The notes beneath the pieces are model-generated. The model was not told where the DNA came from. It saw only the letters and a program-made list of their open reading frames with translations, and searched no databases. DNA of 64,000 nt, taken from assembly GCF_013297935.1 (NCBI RefSeq), contig NZ_JAAFIX010000002.1, forward strand, positions 310,001 to 374,000. The letters run 5' to 3'. The DNA comes from Rhodoferax sp. (GTDB lineage: Bacteria; Pseudomonadota; Gammaproteobacteria; Burkholderiales; Burkholderiaceae_C). Position 1 is the stretch's first letter. Each line of letters starts with the position of its first letter. The position numbers and the translations under genes are program-made. Shown piece after piece: positions 36,468-43,659 of this stretch.

Positions 36468-37415
36468 TTAGTGGGCCCGGTCCACCACCATGTCGGCCAA
36501 GGCACGCAGCGCAGCCGTGTCCTGCAGGCCGCTGGCGTCCAGCGCCTGGAGTGCCTGGCGGTGGAGGTCCTGCGCATAAGCACGGCTGGCCTCCAGCCCC
36601 ATGAGGGACACGTAGGTGGGTTTGTCGTTGTCGGCGTCTTTGCCGGCGGTTTTGCCCAGGGTGGCGGAGTCGGCGGTGACATCCAAAATATCGTCCACCA
36701 CCTGAAACGCCAGCCCGATGGCTGCGCCATAGGCCTCCAGCGCGGCCAGCACATCAGCAGGAGGTTGTGCGCATTGCGCCCCCATCACCACACTGCCCTG
36801 CAACAAGGCGCCGGTTTTGAGCTGGTGCATTTCGCGCAACTGGATTTCAGTCAGGGGCAAGCCTACGCTGGCCAAGTCAATCGCCTGCCCGCCGGCCATG
36901 CCTGCGCTACCGGCGGCACGGGCCAGCAAGCCGCACAAGCGTGCCTGCACCACGCAGGGCACCGAGCCGTCGTTTGGCGTCAAAAACTCAAAGGCCAACG
37001 CTTGCAAGGCATCGCCCGCCAGCAAGGCTCTGGCTTCGCCAAACTGCACATGCACCGTAGGCTTGCCCCGGCGCAACACATCGTTGTCCATGCAAGGCAT
37101 GTCGTCATGCACCAGCGAGTAGGCGTGGATCAGCTCCACCGCGCAGGCTGCCCGCAAGGCGCCTGCATCACAGCCATGCCCCAGCGGCGCAACCGCCTCG
37201 TGCGCAGCCAAGACCAACAAGGGGCGCAATCGCTTGCCACCGTCGAGCACTGCATAGCGCATGGCGTCGACCAGCGCCGCCGGGGCACCGTGGTCTTCGC
37301 CTTGGGGCACATCGGCGGTAATCCAGGCCTCCAGCGCGCGCTCCACGCGGTCGAGGCGCTCGCGCATCCAGGCGTCCAGCCCGAAGCCGGTGCAGAGTTC
37401 GGTGGTCGAGTTCAT
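36468..37415 (-). CDS. ispA: Polyprenyl (farnesyl) diphosphate synthase
   Basis: 315 residues. First aspartate-rich motif DDMPCMD (about 99-105) and second DDILD (about 242-246), with GGKRLRP near 55-61 and [13 protein letters not shown]. The chain-length region resembles geranyl/farnesyl diphosphate synthases, so IspA is favoured. It extends isopentenyl diphosphate from the Dxs-led pathway. The start overlaps the xseB stop as ATGA, giving xseB-ispA-dxs on the minus strand. Confidence 0.93.
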   Translation of the reverse strand: MNSTTELCTGFGLDAWMRERLDRVERALEAWITADVPQGEDHGAPAALVDAMRYAVLDGGKRLRPLLVLAAHEAVAPLGHGCDAGALRAACAVELIHAYSLVHDDMPCMDNDVLRRGKPTVHVQFGEARALLAGDALQALAFEFLTPNDGSVPCVVQARLCGLLARAAGSAGMAGGQAIDLASVGLPLTEIQLREMHQLKTGALLQGSVVMGAQCAQPPADVLAALEAYGAAIGLAFQVVDDILDVTADSATLGKTAGKDADNDKPTYVSLMGLEASRAYAQDLHRQALQALDASGLQDTAALRALADMVVDRAH

Positions 37416-37663
37416 TGTGGTTTCCAGGGTTTCAAGACCCCGTCGTCCAGTACTTTGATTTGCTCTTCTACCGCCTGCAGTTTGTCGCGGCAGTGTTGCA
37501 ACAAGGCTGAGCCACGCTGGTAGCTGGTCAACAGCTGGTCCAGTGGAAGGTCGCCAGACTCCAGCCGGCCCACCAGCGCTTCAAGCTCCGCCATGGAGGC
37601 TTCATAGGTGTCCGGCAGTGGCGGCTTCACAGTGTCGCTAGAGGGGGGGCTGGCCTTGGGCAT
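37412..37663 (-). CDS. xseB: Exodeoxyribonuclease VII small subunit
   Basis: 83 residues from ATG 37663 (a TTG at 37684 would add seven). [20 protein letters not shown] and [20 protein letters not shown] match the two-helix hairpin of XseB. It forms the small subunit of ExoVII, which degrades single-stranded DNA; xseA is not in the window. The xseB-ispA-dxs order is conserved in many proteobacteria. Confidence 0.92.
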   Translation of the reverse strand: MPKASPPSSDTVKPPLPDTYEASMAELEALVGRLESGDLPLDQLLTSYQRGSALLQHCRDKLQAVEEQIKVLDDGVLKPWKPQ

Positions 37664-37753
37664 GAAAGAGGTGTTTATAAACAAAGCGCGATTTTAGGCG
37701 CATCAGACCGGAGCAACCGGCACTAGGGATGGGAGCCTAGCGCGCGGGACGGG

Positions 37754-37759
37754 TACAAT
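37754..37759 (+). promoter_or_regulatory. Candidate -10 box for the Rieske oxygenase gene
   Basis: TACAAT lies 103 bp before the ATG in the gap shared with xseB. It would give a leader of about 95 nt. I could not identify a matching -35 box with confidence. Confidence 0.35.
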
Positions 37760-37861
37760 CGCGCCTCCCGCTTCCGGCCACCCGCTTCTGGGATGGACGG
37801 CTCCCATTCACCGCGCATTTGGGCGCATCCCCCTGTGGGGAGTCTTTAGGTCAGGTCACCC

Positions 37862-39037
37862 ATGTCTGATTTAAGTCTTCAACTGCAGCAGGCGAACAGC
37901 CAACTACCAGTTTCAAGCTACTTTGACCCGGCGCTTTACGCGCTTGAAATGCAAAGTATCTTTCAGCAAGGGCCCCGTTATGTGGGGCACTCTTTGAGCG
38001 TCCCCCACGTCGGGGACTACTACGCCCTGCCCCAAGAAAAAGAAGGCCGGGCGCTGGTGCGCAATGCCGGCGGTATTGAGCTCATCTCCAATGTATGCCG
38101 CCACCGCCAGGCCATCATGCTCAAGGGCAGCGGCTCACTCACGCACAGCGGCACCCAAGTGCAAAGCGGCAACATCGTCTGCCCCTTGCACCGCTGGACT
38201 TATAGCGGCGCCCATGCCGGCCACAACGGCAGCCAAAGCGGCACGCTGATCGGCGCGCCCCACTTCGCCCACGACCCTTGCCTGAACCTCAACAACTACA
38301 AGCTGCAAGAGTGGAACGGCCTGCTGTTTGAAGACCACCGCGCCCAAGGCGGCGTGGATGTGGCGGCGCAGTTGGCCCACATGGGCCCGCGTGCCGACCT
38401 GAGCTTTGAAGGCTATGTGCGCGACAAGGTGGAGATGCACGAGTGCAACTACAACTGGAAAACCTTCATTGAGGTGTATCTGGAGGACTACCACGTAGGC
38501 CCCTTCCACCCCGGGCTGGGCCAGTTTGTGACCTGTGACGACCTGCGCTGGGAATTCAAAGACAACTACTCGGTGCAGACCGTGGGCGTGGCCAACCGGC
38601 TGGGCAAGGCCGGCAGCCCGACCTACGAGCGCTGGCACAAGGCCCTGCTGGGCTACCGCAACAACGTGCCCCCGCAGTACGGCGCCATCTGGCTCACCTA
38701 CTACCCCCACATCATGGTGGAGTGGTACCCGCATGTGCTGACCGTGTCCACCCTGTTCCCCATGGGCCTGAACAAAACCATGAACATGGTGGAGTTTTAT
38801 TACCCCGAGGAAATTGCAGCGTTTGAGCGCGAGTTTGTCGAGGCCCAGCAGGCCGCCTACATGGAAACCTGCATCGAGGACGACGAGATCGGCGAGCGCA
38901 TGGACGCAGGCCGCCGCGCCCTGTTTGAGCGTGGCGACAATGAGGTAGGCCCCTACCAAAGCCCCATGGAAGACGGCATGCAGCACTTCCACGAGTGGTA
39001 CCGCGGCAAGGTAGACCTCTCGGGCCTGACGGCCTGA
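37862..39037 (+). CDS. Rieske-type aromatic ring-hydroxylating oxygenase, alpha-subunit-like
   Basis: 391 residues. The Rieske 2Fe-2S ligands are CRH (near 79-81) and CPLH (near 107-110). The mononuclear iron site is EDYHVGPFHPG (near 209-219), with two His and an upstream Asp. This is the standard layout of an oxygenase large subunit. No small subunit, ferredoxin or reductase gene is near, so electron partners must be elsewhere. The substrate cannot be told; membrane-lipid, choline-like or aromatic substrates are all used in this superfamily. Followed by a repeat copy and a DMT transporter. Confidence 0.85.
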   Translation: MSDLSLQLQQANSQLPVSSYFDPALYALEMQSIFQQGPRYVGHSLSVPHVGDYYALPQEKEGRALVRNAGGIELISNVCRHRQAIMLKGSGSLTHSGTQVQSGNIVCPLHRWTYSGAHAGHNGSQSGTLIGAPHFAHDPCLNLNNYKLQEWNGLLFEDHRAQGGVDVAAQLAHMGPRADLSFEGYVRDKVEMHECNYNWKTFIEVYLEDYHVGPFHPGLGQFVTCDDLRWEFKDNYSVQTVGVANRLGKAGSPTYERWHKALLGYRNNVPPQYGAIWLTYYPHIMVEWYPHVLTVSTLFPMGLNKTMNMVEFYYPEEIAAFEREFVEAQQAAYMETCIEDDEIGERMDAGRRALFERGDNEVGPYQSPMEDGMQHFHEWYRGKVDLSGLTA

Positions 39038-39046
39038 GCCCACAGC

Positions 39047-39106
39047 ACTATTGTTTTTATAGCAGCTCGCGCAATAGATGCGCGGGCTAGAGCCCTATTT
39101 GACTGA
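39047..39106 (+). repeat. Dispersed 55-bp repeat, copy 7
   Basis: It fills the gap between the Rieske oxygenase and the DMT transporter: CTATTGTTTTTATAGC, AGCTCGCGCAATAGATG and GCGGGCTAGAGCCCTATTT. This is one of the best matches to the consensus. Confidence 0.9.
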
Positions 39107-39115
39107 ATAATACCC

Positions 39116-40003
39116 ATGCAAGCCTTGTGGATGGTTCTGGCCTCGTTCTGGTTTGCACTCATGGCCGTGGGCATCAAGTACGCGTCCAACAGCTTTGGCA
39201 CGCTGGAGCTGGTGCTGTACCGGGGCCTGGTCAGCATGGTGTTTATGGCGATTGTGGTGCGCGCCCGTGGCGCCACGCTGCGCACCCCCGTGCCCATGAT
39301 GCACGTGTGGCGCAGCACCATCGGCGTGCTCTCGCTCAGCGCCTGGTTTTACGCCATTGCCCACCTGCCGCTGGCCACCGCCATGACGCTCAACTACATG
39401 AGCGGCGTGTGGGTGGCCGCCTTCATTGTGGGCGGCGCCCTGCTGTATGGCGACGCCCAAAAGCAAGGCCCATTGCTGGGTACGGTGTTGCTCGGGTTTG
39501 CGGGCGTGGTCATGACGCTGCGCCCCACCATTGACCAGAACCAGCTGTTTGCCGGTGTCATCGGCCTGCTCTCGGGCATGGGCGCGGCACTAGCTTATAT
39601 GCAGGTCACGGCGCTGGGCAAAGTGGGCGAGCCCGAAGAGCGCACCGTGTTTTATTTCTCAGTGGGCACCGCCATCGTCGGTGCGGTGGGCCTGCTGTTC
39701 ACCGACGTGACGCCCTGGGCGCAAGTGCGCCTGCAGGACGCCCTGTGGGTCATCCCCATCGGCATTTTGGCCTCGCTCGGCCAGTGGTGCATGACCCGCG
39801 CCTACCGCAAGGGCGCCACGCTGGTAGTGGCCAGCATGCAGTACTCGGGCATTGTGTTCGCCGCCCTGTTCAGCCTGCTACTGTTTGGCGACAAGATCGC
39901 GCCCATGGGCTGGCTGGGCATTGCAGTCATCGTGATCAGCGGAGTGCTGGCAACGGTGTTGCGCTCGCGGGCTATGCCGAATACGCCGGCGGAAGAGCAT
40001 TGA
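39116..40003 (+). CDS. DMT-superfamily (EamA) transporter
   Basis: 295 residues with ten predicted membrane helices and two EamA repeats (about 5-135 and 150-285). Motifs such as LVLYRGLVSMVFMAIVVRAR in the first half and ILASLGQWCMTRAYRKG in the second half are typical of small-molecule exporters of this family. The substrate is unknown. It ends 48 bp before the integron cassette cluster, which therefore begins in or next to its 3' flank. Confidence 0.88.
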   Translation: MQALWMVLASFWFALMAVGIKYASNSFGTLELVLYRGLVSMVFMAIVVRARGATLRTPVPMMHVWRSTIGVLSLSAWFYAIAHLPLATAMTLNYMSGVWVAAFIVGGALLYGDAQKQGPLLGTVLLGFAGVVMTLRPTIDQNQLFAGVIGLLSGMGAALAYMQVTALGKVGEPEERTVFYFSVGTAIVGAVGLLFTDVTPWAQVRLQDALWVIPIGILASLGQWCMTRAYRKGATLVVASMQYSGIVFAALFSLLLFGDKIAPMGWLGIAVIVISGVLATVLRSRAMPNTPAEEH

Positions 40004-40050
40004 GCAGCTGGATTTGCTTCGGGCTGTTGACAGTTGCTTAGTCAATACTT

Positions 40051-40108
40051 AGTTAGCAACGTCAAAACAACCGCGCCGCAGGCTGCGTGTTGATTGTCAT
40101 GTTAAGCA
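40051..40108 (-). other. attC-d, recombination site of the brnTA cassette
   Basis: About 58 bp on the minus strand from GCTTAAC (R'', containing the brnA stop codon) to GTTGCTAAC. Imperfect arms ACAATCAACACGCAGC and GCGGCGCGGTTGTTTTG fold back on each other. The R' end departs from GTTRRRY, so this site may be worn. Confidence 0.6.
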
Positions 40109-40326
40109 GCTTGTGGCCATTTGATTTGTACTTTTCGGCTATTGGCAAGACAGTCGCGCAGGTACAAGTTAATCAGACTCTGATAAGGGACTCCCGATTC
40201 ATCGGCCATTCCCTTGAAGTAGTCCACGACATCCTCTGAAAGACGCATGGTCACAGGCTTCTTCAATTTGGACGCGTATGGATTTTTACGGGACTTCAGT
40301 TTGGAAAGATCGTATTCTGCTTTCAT
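40102..40326 (-). CDS. brnA: BrnA-type antitoxin
   Basis: 74 residues from ATG 40326, which overlaps the brnT stop as ATGA and has GAGG about ten bases upstream. KKPVTMRLSEDVVDYFKGMA (27-46) is the ribbon-helix-helix region of BrnA, followed by GVPYQSLINLYLRDCL. It should neutralise BrnT and repress the pair. It is placed after the toxin, as is usual for brnTA. TAA lies inside the attC of the cassette. Confidence 0.88.
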   Translation of the reverse strand: MKAEYDLSKLKSRKNPYASKLKKPVTMRLSEDVVDYFKGMADESGVPYQSLINLYLRDCLANSRKVQIKWPQAA

Positions 40327-40610
40327 GATTGCCCACCTCGATAAAACGCGCTTTCGCGCTTGGTTGCTTTGCGTGCAGAGATGAGGCGAATAACTGCTCC
40401 ATGCTCTCGTTCGCAATGACAGACGATGAGCAGCTTTGCCCCCGAACTCATACCCAGCATCAGAAAGCGCGCCTCGTCAGATGAGTGATCCTCATCAAAA
40501 AACTGAACGCCAAATTCGTCGAAAAATACCGACTTGGCTTCTTCAAAAGACACCTGATGCTTTTTGAGATTTGCAGCGGCTTTGAGCTCATCCCATTCGA
40601 ACTTAATCAT
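40323..40610 (-). CDS. brnT: BrnT-type toxin (ribonuclease)
   Basis: 95 residues. KFEWDELKAAANLKKHQVSF (3-22) is the diagnostic opening of BrnT; EARFLMLGMSSGAKLLIVCH and IRLISARKATKRE complete the RelE-like fold with conserved His, Arg and Lys residues. BrnT cleaves RNA and slows growth when free. It lies 54 bp after the attC of the preceding cassette, so this toxin-antitoxin pair is the last complete cassette of the cluster and may stabilise it. Confidence 0.9.
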   Translation of the reverse strand: MIKFEWDELKAAANLKKHQVSFEEAKSVFFDEFGVQFFDEDHSSDEARFLMLGMSSGAKLLIVCHCEREHGAVIRLISARKATKRESAFYRGGQS

Positions 40611-40663
40611 ACGTACATTGTATTTACCGTTTGAGGCAAGTCAAGCTGTGAGAAGTGCAGCGG

Positions 40664-40776
40664 TTTAACGCCTGAGTTAAGCCGCCCCGCAGCGGGGCGG
40701 CGGACGCGTGCTAGCGGTAGCGTATGCACGTGGCCGATGCCACGATGCGGGGTCGGCTTGAACGAATTGTTAGGTG
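40664..40776 (-). other. attC-c, recombination site of the 159-residue lipoprotein cassette
   Basis: 113 bp. On the minus strand it starts ACCTAACAATTCGTTCAAGC and ends GGCTTAACTCAGGCGTTAAAC, which is close to the classical 59-base element. The inner part is extended by GC-rich arms (GCCGCCCCGC/GCGGGGCGGC). R'' (ACCTAAC) and R' (GTTAAAC) both fit consensus. It starts 14 bp after the stop codon of its gene. Confidence 0.92.
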
Positions 40777-40790
40777 CCGCCATGAGAGCG

Positions 40791-41255
40791 TTACATGGTA
40801 AAGGCATAAACAAATATTCTTCCGTCCGGCGAAACTGCTACCCACCCGTTATTGCGCCCGGTCATAGTCATAGGATTGTAAAAGGTAAGATCAAGAAATT
40901 CGCTTTGGGTTAGCCACCAAGTACGAATCTTCTTGGGGGTGTAATAGGTGATAGTTGTGCTCTGCGAGTCGATAGGCGTCAGGGCTGAGCGCCATGCGGT
41001 GAGGTCAGCAGGTGCTACTTTCAGCGAATAGAAGCCAAAAAAGTCCGACGGCCCCATCATTCCGTCTCCTATCTTCTCCTCAATGAAGTAGGCATCTATT
41101 AGCGGAGTTGGCAGCGGAAAGCGTTTCGATAGAATTTTTGAAACTTCAGCAACCCGTTGGGCTTGAGTGCCAGATGCCTCGTATGTTGACTCTGCAGGAT
41201 GTCTTGGGCTGCAGGCAGTCAAAAAGCAAAGGAGTAAAACAGAGAATAGTTTCAT
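40791..41255 (-). CDS. Cassette-encoded lipoprotein of unknown function
   Basis: 154 residues from ATG 41255 (a GTG at 41270 is inside the attC-b end). A lipoprotein signal with lipobox LTAC is at residues 11-14, so Cys14 would be acylated. The mature part has KILSKRFPLPTPLIDAYFIE and TTITYYTPKKIRTWWLTQSE and ends with a beta-rich segment. I recognise no family. Lower GC than the flanking core genes, as expected for a cassette gene. Confidence 0.75.
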   Translation of the reverse strand: MKLFSVLLLCFLTACSPRHPAESTYEASGTQAQRVAEVSKILSKRFPLPTPLIDAYFIEEKIGDGMMGPSDFFGFYSLKVAPADLTAWRSALTPIDSQSTTITYYTPKKIRTWWLTQSEFLDLTFYNPMTMTGRNNGWVAVSPDGRIFVYAFTM

Positions 41256-41268
41256 TGCTGAGTGCGCC

Positions 41269-41356
41269 ACCTAACGTTGGAGGCCACCGGCACGCAGCAA
41301 CTGCCGCGCAGCGGCAACCTGCTGCTGTGTGTCCGAGTGGGCCGACATGTTAGAGC
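41269..41356 (-). other. attC-b, recombination site of the 178-residue protein cassette
   Basis: 88 bp. On the minus strand GAGCTCTAACATGTCGGCC at one end and GGCCTCCAACGTTAGGT at the other, with inner arms GGTTGCCGCTGCGCGGCAG. R'' (CTCTAAC) is complementary to the first bases of the same cassette. Confidence 0.88.
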
Positions 41357-41893
41357 TCACTTTAGACTTTCTCTATTCTTGGAAATCGCAGGTTTTTTCT
41401 CAACGGCCCGATACCTTGTCGCCCACGCCTCTCCTTCTAGAGTCATCTCCTTTTGGAGCAAGGCCTTGCTTACGTCCAGATGGTGATCACCTCGCTTTTG
41501 CGCGGCGATGCCTCGCTGCGTTTGCGCGTCCAGTAACTCCGGGTTGCACTTGAAGCCGCGTTCAAGTGACGCAACTGGGTCAGGAATGAACGGATTGGGG
41601 CCTGGCTCATACATTCCGATGAGAGTGTTCTGCCGATCGAAGACGTAGACCGTGTTCTCGGTCTTGACCATACAGTCACGCACGATCGGTCTATCTGTGG
41701 GGTAGGTCAGGGCGAGTGCGAACTCATTCCGCGTGTAAAAGTCTTTTGGGAGGACTTTGTAGAGTTCCATCCGAGTTTGATCTACATCGGTAGTTAGGTG
41801 CGGCTTTGGTTTGTGCATGGCCGACCAGACTAGCAGGACATTCACGCCGATAGAAAGGGCAAGAAGCAGACGCAGTCTTAAAACTTGTGTCAT
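41357..41893 (-). CDS. Cassette-encoded membrane-anchored protein of unknown function
   Basis: 178 residues from ATG 41893; the open frame continues upstream but through attC-a, so this start is preferred. One N-terminal hydrophobic helix (6-25, LRLLLALSIGVNVLLVWSAM) would anchor it, with the rest probably periplasmic. The body contains TDRPIVRDCMVKTENTVYVF and ends in a charged helix. No family recognised. The TGA stop abuts the attC-b core, as is typical for cassette genes. Confidence 0.75.
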   Translation of the reverse strand: MTQVLRLRLLLALSIGVNVLLVWSAMHKPKPHLTTDVDQTRMELYKVLPKDFYTRNEFALALTYPTDRPIVRDCMVKTENTVYVFDRQNTLIGMYEPGPNPFIPDPVASLERGFKCNPELLDAQTQRGIAAQKRGDHHLDVSKALLQKEMTLEGEAWATRYRAVEKKPAISKNRESLK

Positions 41894-41913
41894 GGCAGGG
41901 AGCAGCTTGTGAG

Positions 41914-42044
41914 CTCTAACGTTTGAGCTGAGGGGCCGGAACCGGCATGGTGCTTGGCCCGCGAAGCGGATGATGATAGCGAGCGCTTCGCGGGCCAAGT
42001 GCCATGCCGGTGGAGGTCCCTGGCTCGAGCGAAGGGTTAGGCCG
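41914..42044 (-). other. attC-a, recombination site of the 103-residue membrane protein cassette
   Basis: 131 bp. On the minus strand it runs from GCGGCCTAACCCTTCGCTCG to GCTCAAACGTTAGAGC, with long arms CCACCGGCATGGCACTTGGC / GCCAAGCACCATGCCGG and CCCGCGAAGC/GCTTCGCGGG. R'' (GCCTAAC) is complementary to the first bases of its own cassette at 42446. Confidence 0.9.
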
Positions 42045-42116
42045 CACTGGGAGAGCAGGGCGCGAGCCGGTAGTGTGTGCCGCAAAGTGCATGCCCATGG
42101 GTAGGGAACTTCTTGC

Positions 42117-42428
42117 TCAGCCGGCCTTCGGGTTGCGACGCTTGAACAATGCGTAGGCAATCCATCCGACAACCATTGGCCCAAGGCTTGTCAGTACGCT
42201 CAGTGGGCCGAGTCCTCCGACTAGTAGCTCGGTCTCCGAGACGCCGAGTACTCTTGCCACACCCTGCTCCAAGAAGTGACCGGCGATCGCAAGCAAAGGT
42301 GGGCCTGCAAGTGCGACGCAGATCCATTTGACGAATTGCTTGCTCTCTCGGTCACTCCAGCGCCAGATCAACACTGGCGGCACAAACCAGCAGGCAACGA
42401 AGATGAGTATCCCGAGAACGACGCCCAT
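42117..42428 (-). CDS. Cassette-encoded small membrane protein of unknown function
   Basis: 103 residues with three hydrophobic segments (about 2-23, 35-52 and 70-94). The ends are basic (KRRNPKAG). It starts 12 bases after the cassette boundary GTTAGGC, so its leader is very short and it may rely on a promoter outside the cassette. No family recognised. It is the first cassette in the reading direction, the position where most recent insertions are expected. Confidence 0.72.
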   Translation of the reverse strand: MGVVLGILIFVACWFVPPVLIWRWSDRESKQFVKWICVALAGPPLLAIAGHFLEQGVARVLGVSETELLVGGLGPLSVLTSLGPMVVGWIAYALFKRRNPKAG

Positions 42429-42447
42429 GTGGTGGTGCGGCCTAACG

Positions 42448-42766
42448 TGTTATGGACATCAAACAGGTCTTATGAACAACTTTGCGACTCACCATGACCA
42501 CCTCCCAGCGTTTTGTTTAAGTACTTGATTTATAACTGACTTTGGGAGGTCGGCAGCGAATGCCCACCAACGAAAATGCCGACAAACCCTGCAAACCTGC
42601 TTATGAACAAAACCGCTGTCTGATGAACAGGTTCGCGGACGAGTTACTAAAGCAATGATTCCATTTGGTTTTTTGAATGCGGCTCTGTTATCGCCAGGAT
42701 TAAAAAACCCCGCAAACCCTGCAAGCGTTCTTCTTTATGGTGATGCAAATACATAATCTCCACACC
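42448..42766. other. Gene-free spacer next to the cassette boundary
   Basis: About 320 bp between the first cassette and the sulfurtransferase. It should hold the attI site and integrase gene of a complete integron, but neither is visible. It contains repeated short blocks: CTTATGAACAA occurs twice, with a related CTGATGAACAGG, and CAAACCCTGCAA occurs twice. It is AT-richer than the core genes. I see no gene in it. Confidence 0.6.
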
Positions 42767-43636
42767 ATGCCCTACACCACCCTGATCTCCGTCGCCCAAC
42801 TCCAAGCCCTGCAAGCCAGCGCCACACCCGCCGTGGTGTTCGACTGCAGCTGCGACCTGATGCAGCCCGCGCAAGGCCCGGCGCAGTATGCAGAGAGCCA
42901 CATTGCTGGCGCGCTGTATGCGCACCTCGACGACAACCTCAGCGCCAAAGGCGACCCGGCGGTGACCGGTGCTGCCTCCGGCGGGCGCCACCCCCTGCCC
43001 TCGCGAGGCAAGTTTGCCGCCTGGCTGGGCAGCGTGGGGCTGAAGAACACCGACCAGGTGGTAGTGTATGACCGCCAGGGCGCCAACTACTGCGGCCGCC
43101 TGTGGTGGATGCTCCAATGGCTGGGCCATGCGAATGTGGCGGTGCTCGACGGTGGGTTTCAAGCCTGGCAGGCAGCCGGTGGTGCGGTGGCCAGCGGTGC
43201 CGAGGCGCCCCGCGCAGCCACCACTTTTGCCGTGGCCGACCCGCTGGTGACGCTGGTCGGTGCTGACACCGTGCTGCGCAATTTGGGACGCAAGCACCAG
43301 CACATCATCGACGCGCGCGGAGCACCGCGCTTTCGGGGTGAGGTGGAGCCTATCGATCCGGTAGCGGGCCACATCCCCGGTGCGCTGAACCGCGTGTTCA
43401 GCAGCAACCTCGGCCCCGACGGCCTGTTCAAGCCCGCTGCAGTATTGCGGGCCGAGTTTGAAGCCTTGCTGGGCGAGCGCCAGCCTCAGGACGTAGTGCA
43501 CCACTGCGGCAGCGGCGTGAGCGCCGTGCCCAATGTGCTGGCCATGCAAATTGCGGGCTTGGGCAACACAGCCTTGTTTGCCGGGAGCTGGAGCGAATGG
43601 TGCAACCGGCCGGGCTTCCCGGTAGCGCAAGGCTGA
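42767..43636 (+). CDS. sseA: 3-mercaptopyruvate/thiosulfate sulfurtransferase
   Basis: 289 residues from ATG 42767. Two rhodanese domains: an inactive N-terminal one (about 5-135, with VVYDRQGANYCGRLWWML) and a catalytic C-terminal one (155-285) with active-site loop CGSGVSA starting at Cys247. The CGSGV loop favours 3-mercaptopyruvate over thiosulfate, by analogy with E. coli SseA (CGSGVTA). It moves sulfur from mercaptopyruvate to acceptors such as thioredoxin or cyanide. Divergent from the cassette cluster. Confidence 0.9.
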   Translation: MPYTTLISVAQLQALQASATPAVVFDCSCDLMQPAQGPAQYAESHIAGALYAHLDDNLSAKGDPAVTGAASGGRHPLPSRGKFAAWLGSVGLKNTDQVVVYDRQGANYCGRLWWMLQWLGHANVAVLDGGFQAWQAAGGAVASGAEAPRAATTFAVADPLVTLVGADTVLRNLGRKHQHIIDARGAPRFRGEVEPIDPVAGHIPGALNRVFSSNLGPDGLFKPAAVLRAEFEALLGERQPQDVVHHCGSGVSAVPNVLAMQIAGLGNTALFAGSWSEWCNRPGFPVAQG

Positions 43637-43659
43637 ACCACGGCTTACACTGAGCCGCC

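Larger units (their letters stand above)
40051..42446 (-). mobile_element. Integron gene-cassette cluster without integrase (CALIN-type), four cassettes
   Basis: Reading on the minus strand: cassette boundary GTTAGGC (42446-42440), 103-residue membrane protein, attC-a, 178-residue protein, attC-b, 159-residue lipoprotein, attC-c, brnT-brnA, attC-d. In each cassette the first bases after the crossover are complementary to the R'' core of its own attC: GTTAGGCCGC with GCGGCCTAAC; GTTAGAGCTC with GAGCTCTAAC; GTTAGGTG with CACCTAAC; GTTAAAC with GCTTAAC (one mismatch). This is the expected signature of circular cassettes inserted by an integron integrase. No intI gene is present in the window. 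Confidence 0.88.

Noticed and set aside
36471..37523. 350-residue plus-strand open frame
   Set aside because: Antisense to ispA and xseB; both real genes have clear family motifs.
37820..37855. CCCC/GGGG hairpin before the Rieske gene as a terminator or riboswitch
   Set aside because: The stem is only four to five pairs with no T-run, and no known motif fits.
41894..42184. N-terminal extension of the 178-residue cassette protein
   Set aside because: It would translate through the attC-a stem; the ATG at 41893 starts a proper membrane anchor just inside the cassette.
42448..42766. Search for an integron integrase or attI next to the cassettes
   Set aside because: No frame with tyrosine-recombinase motifs is present in either direction and no clear attI could be defined.
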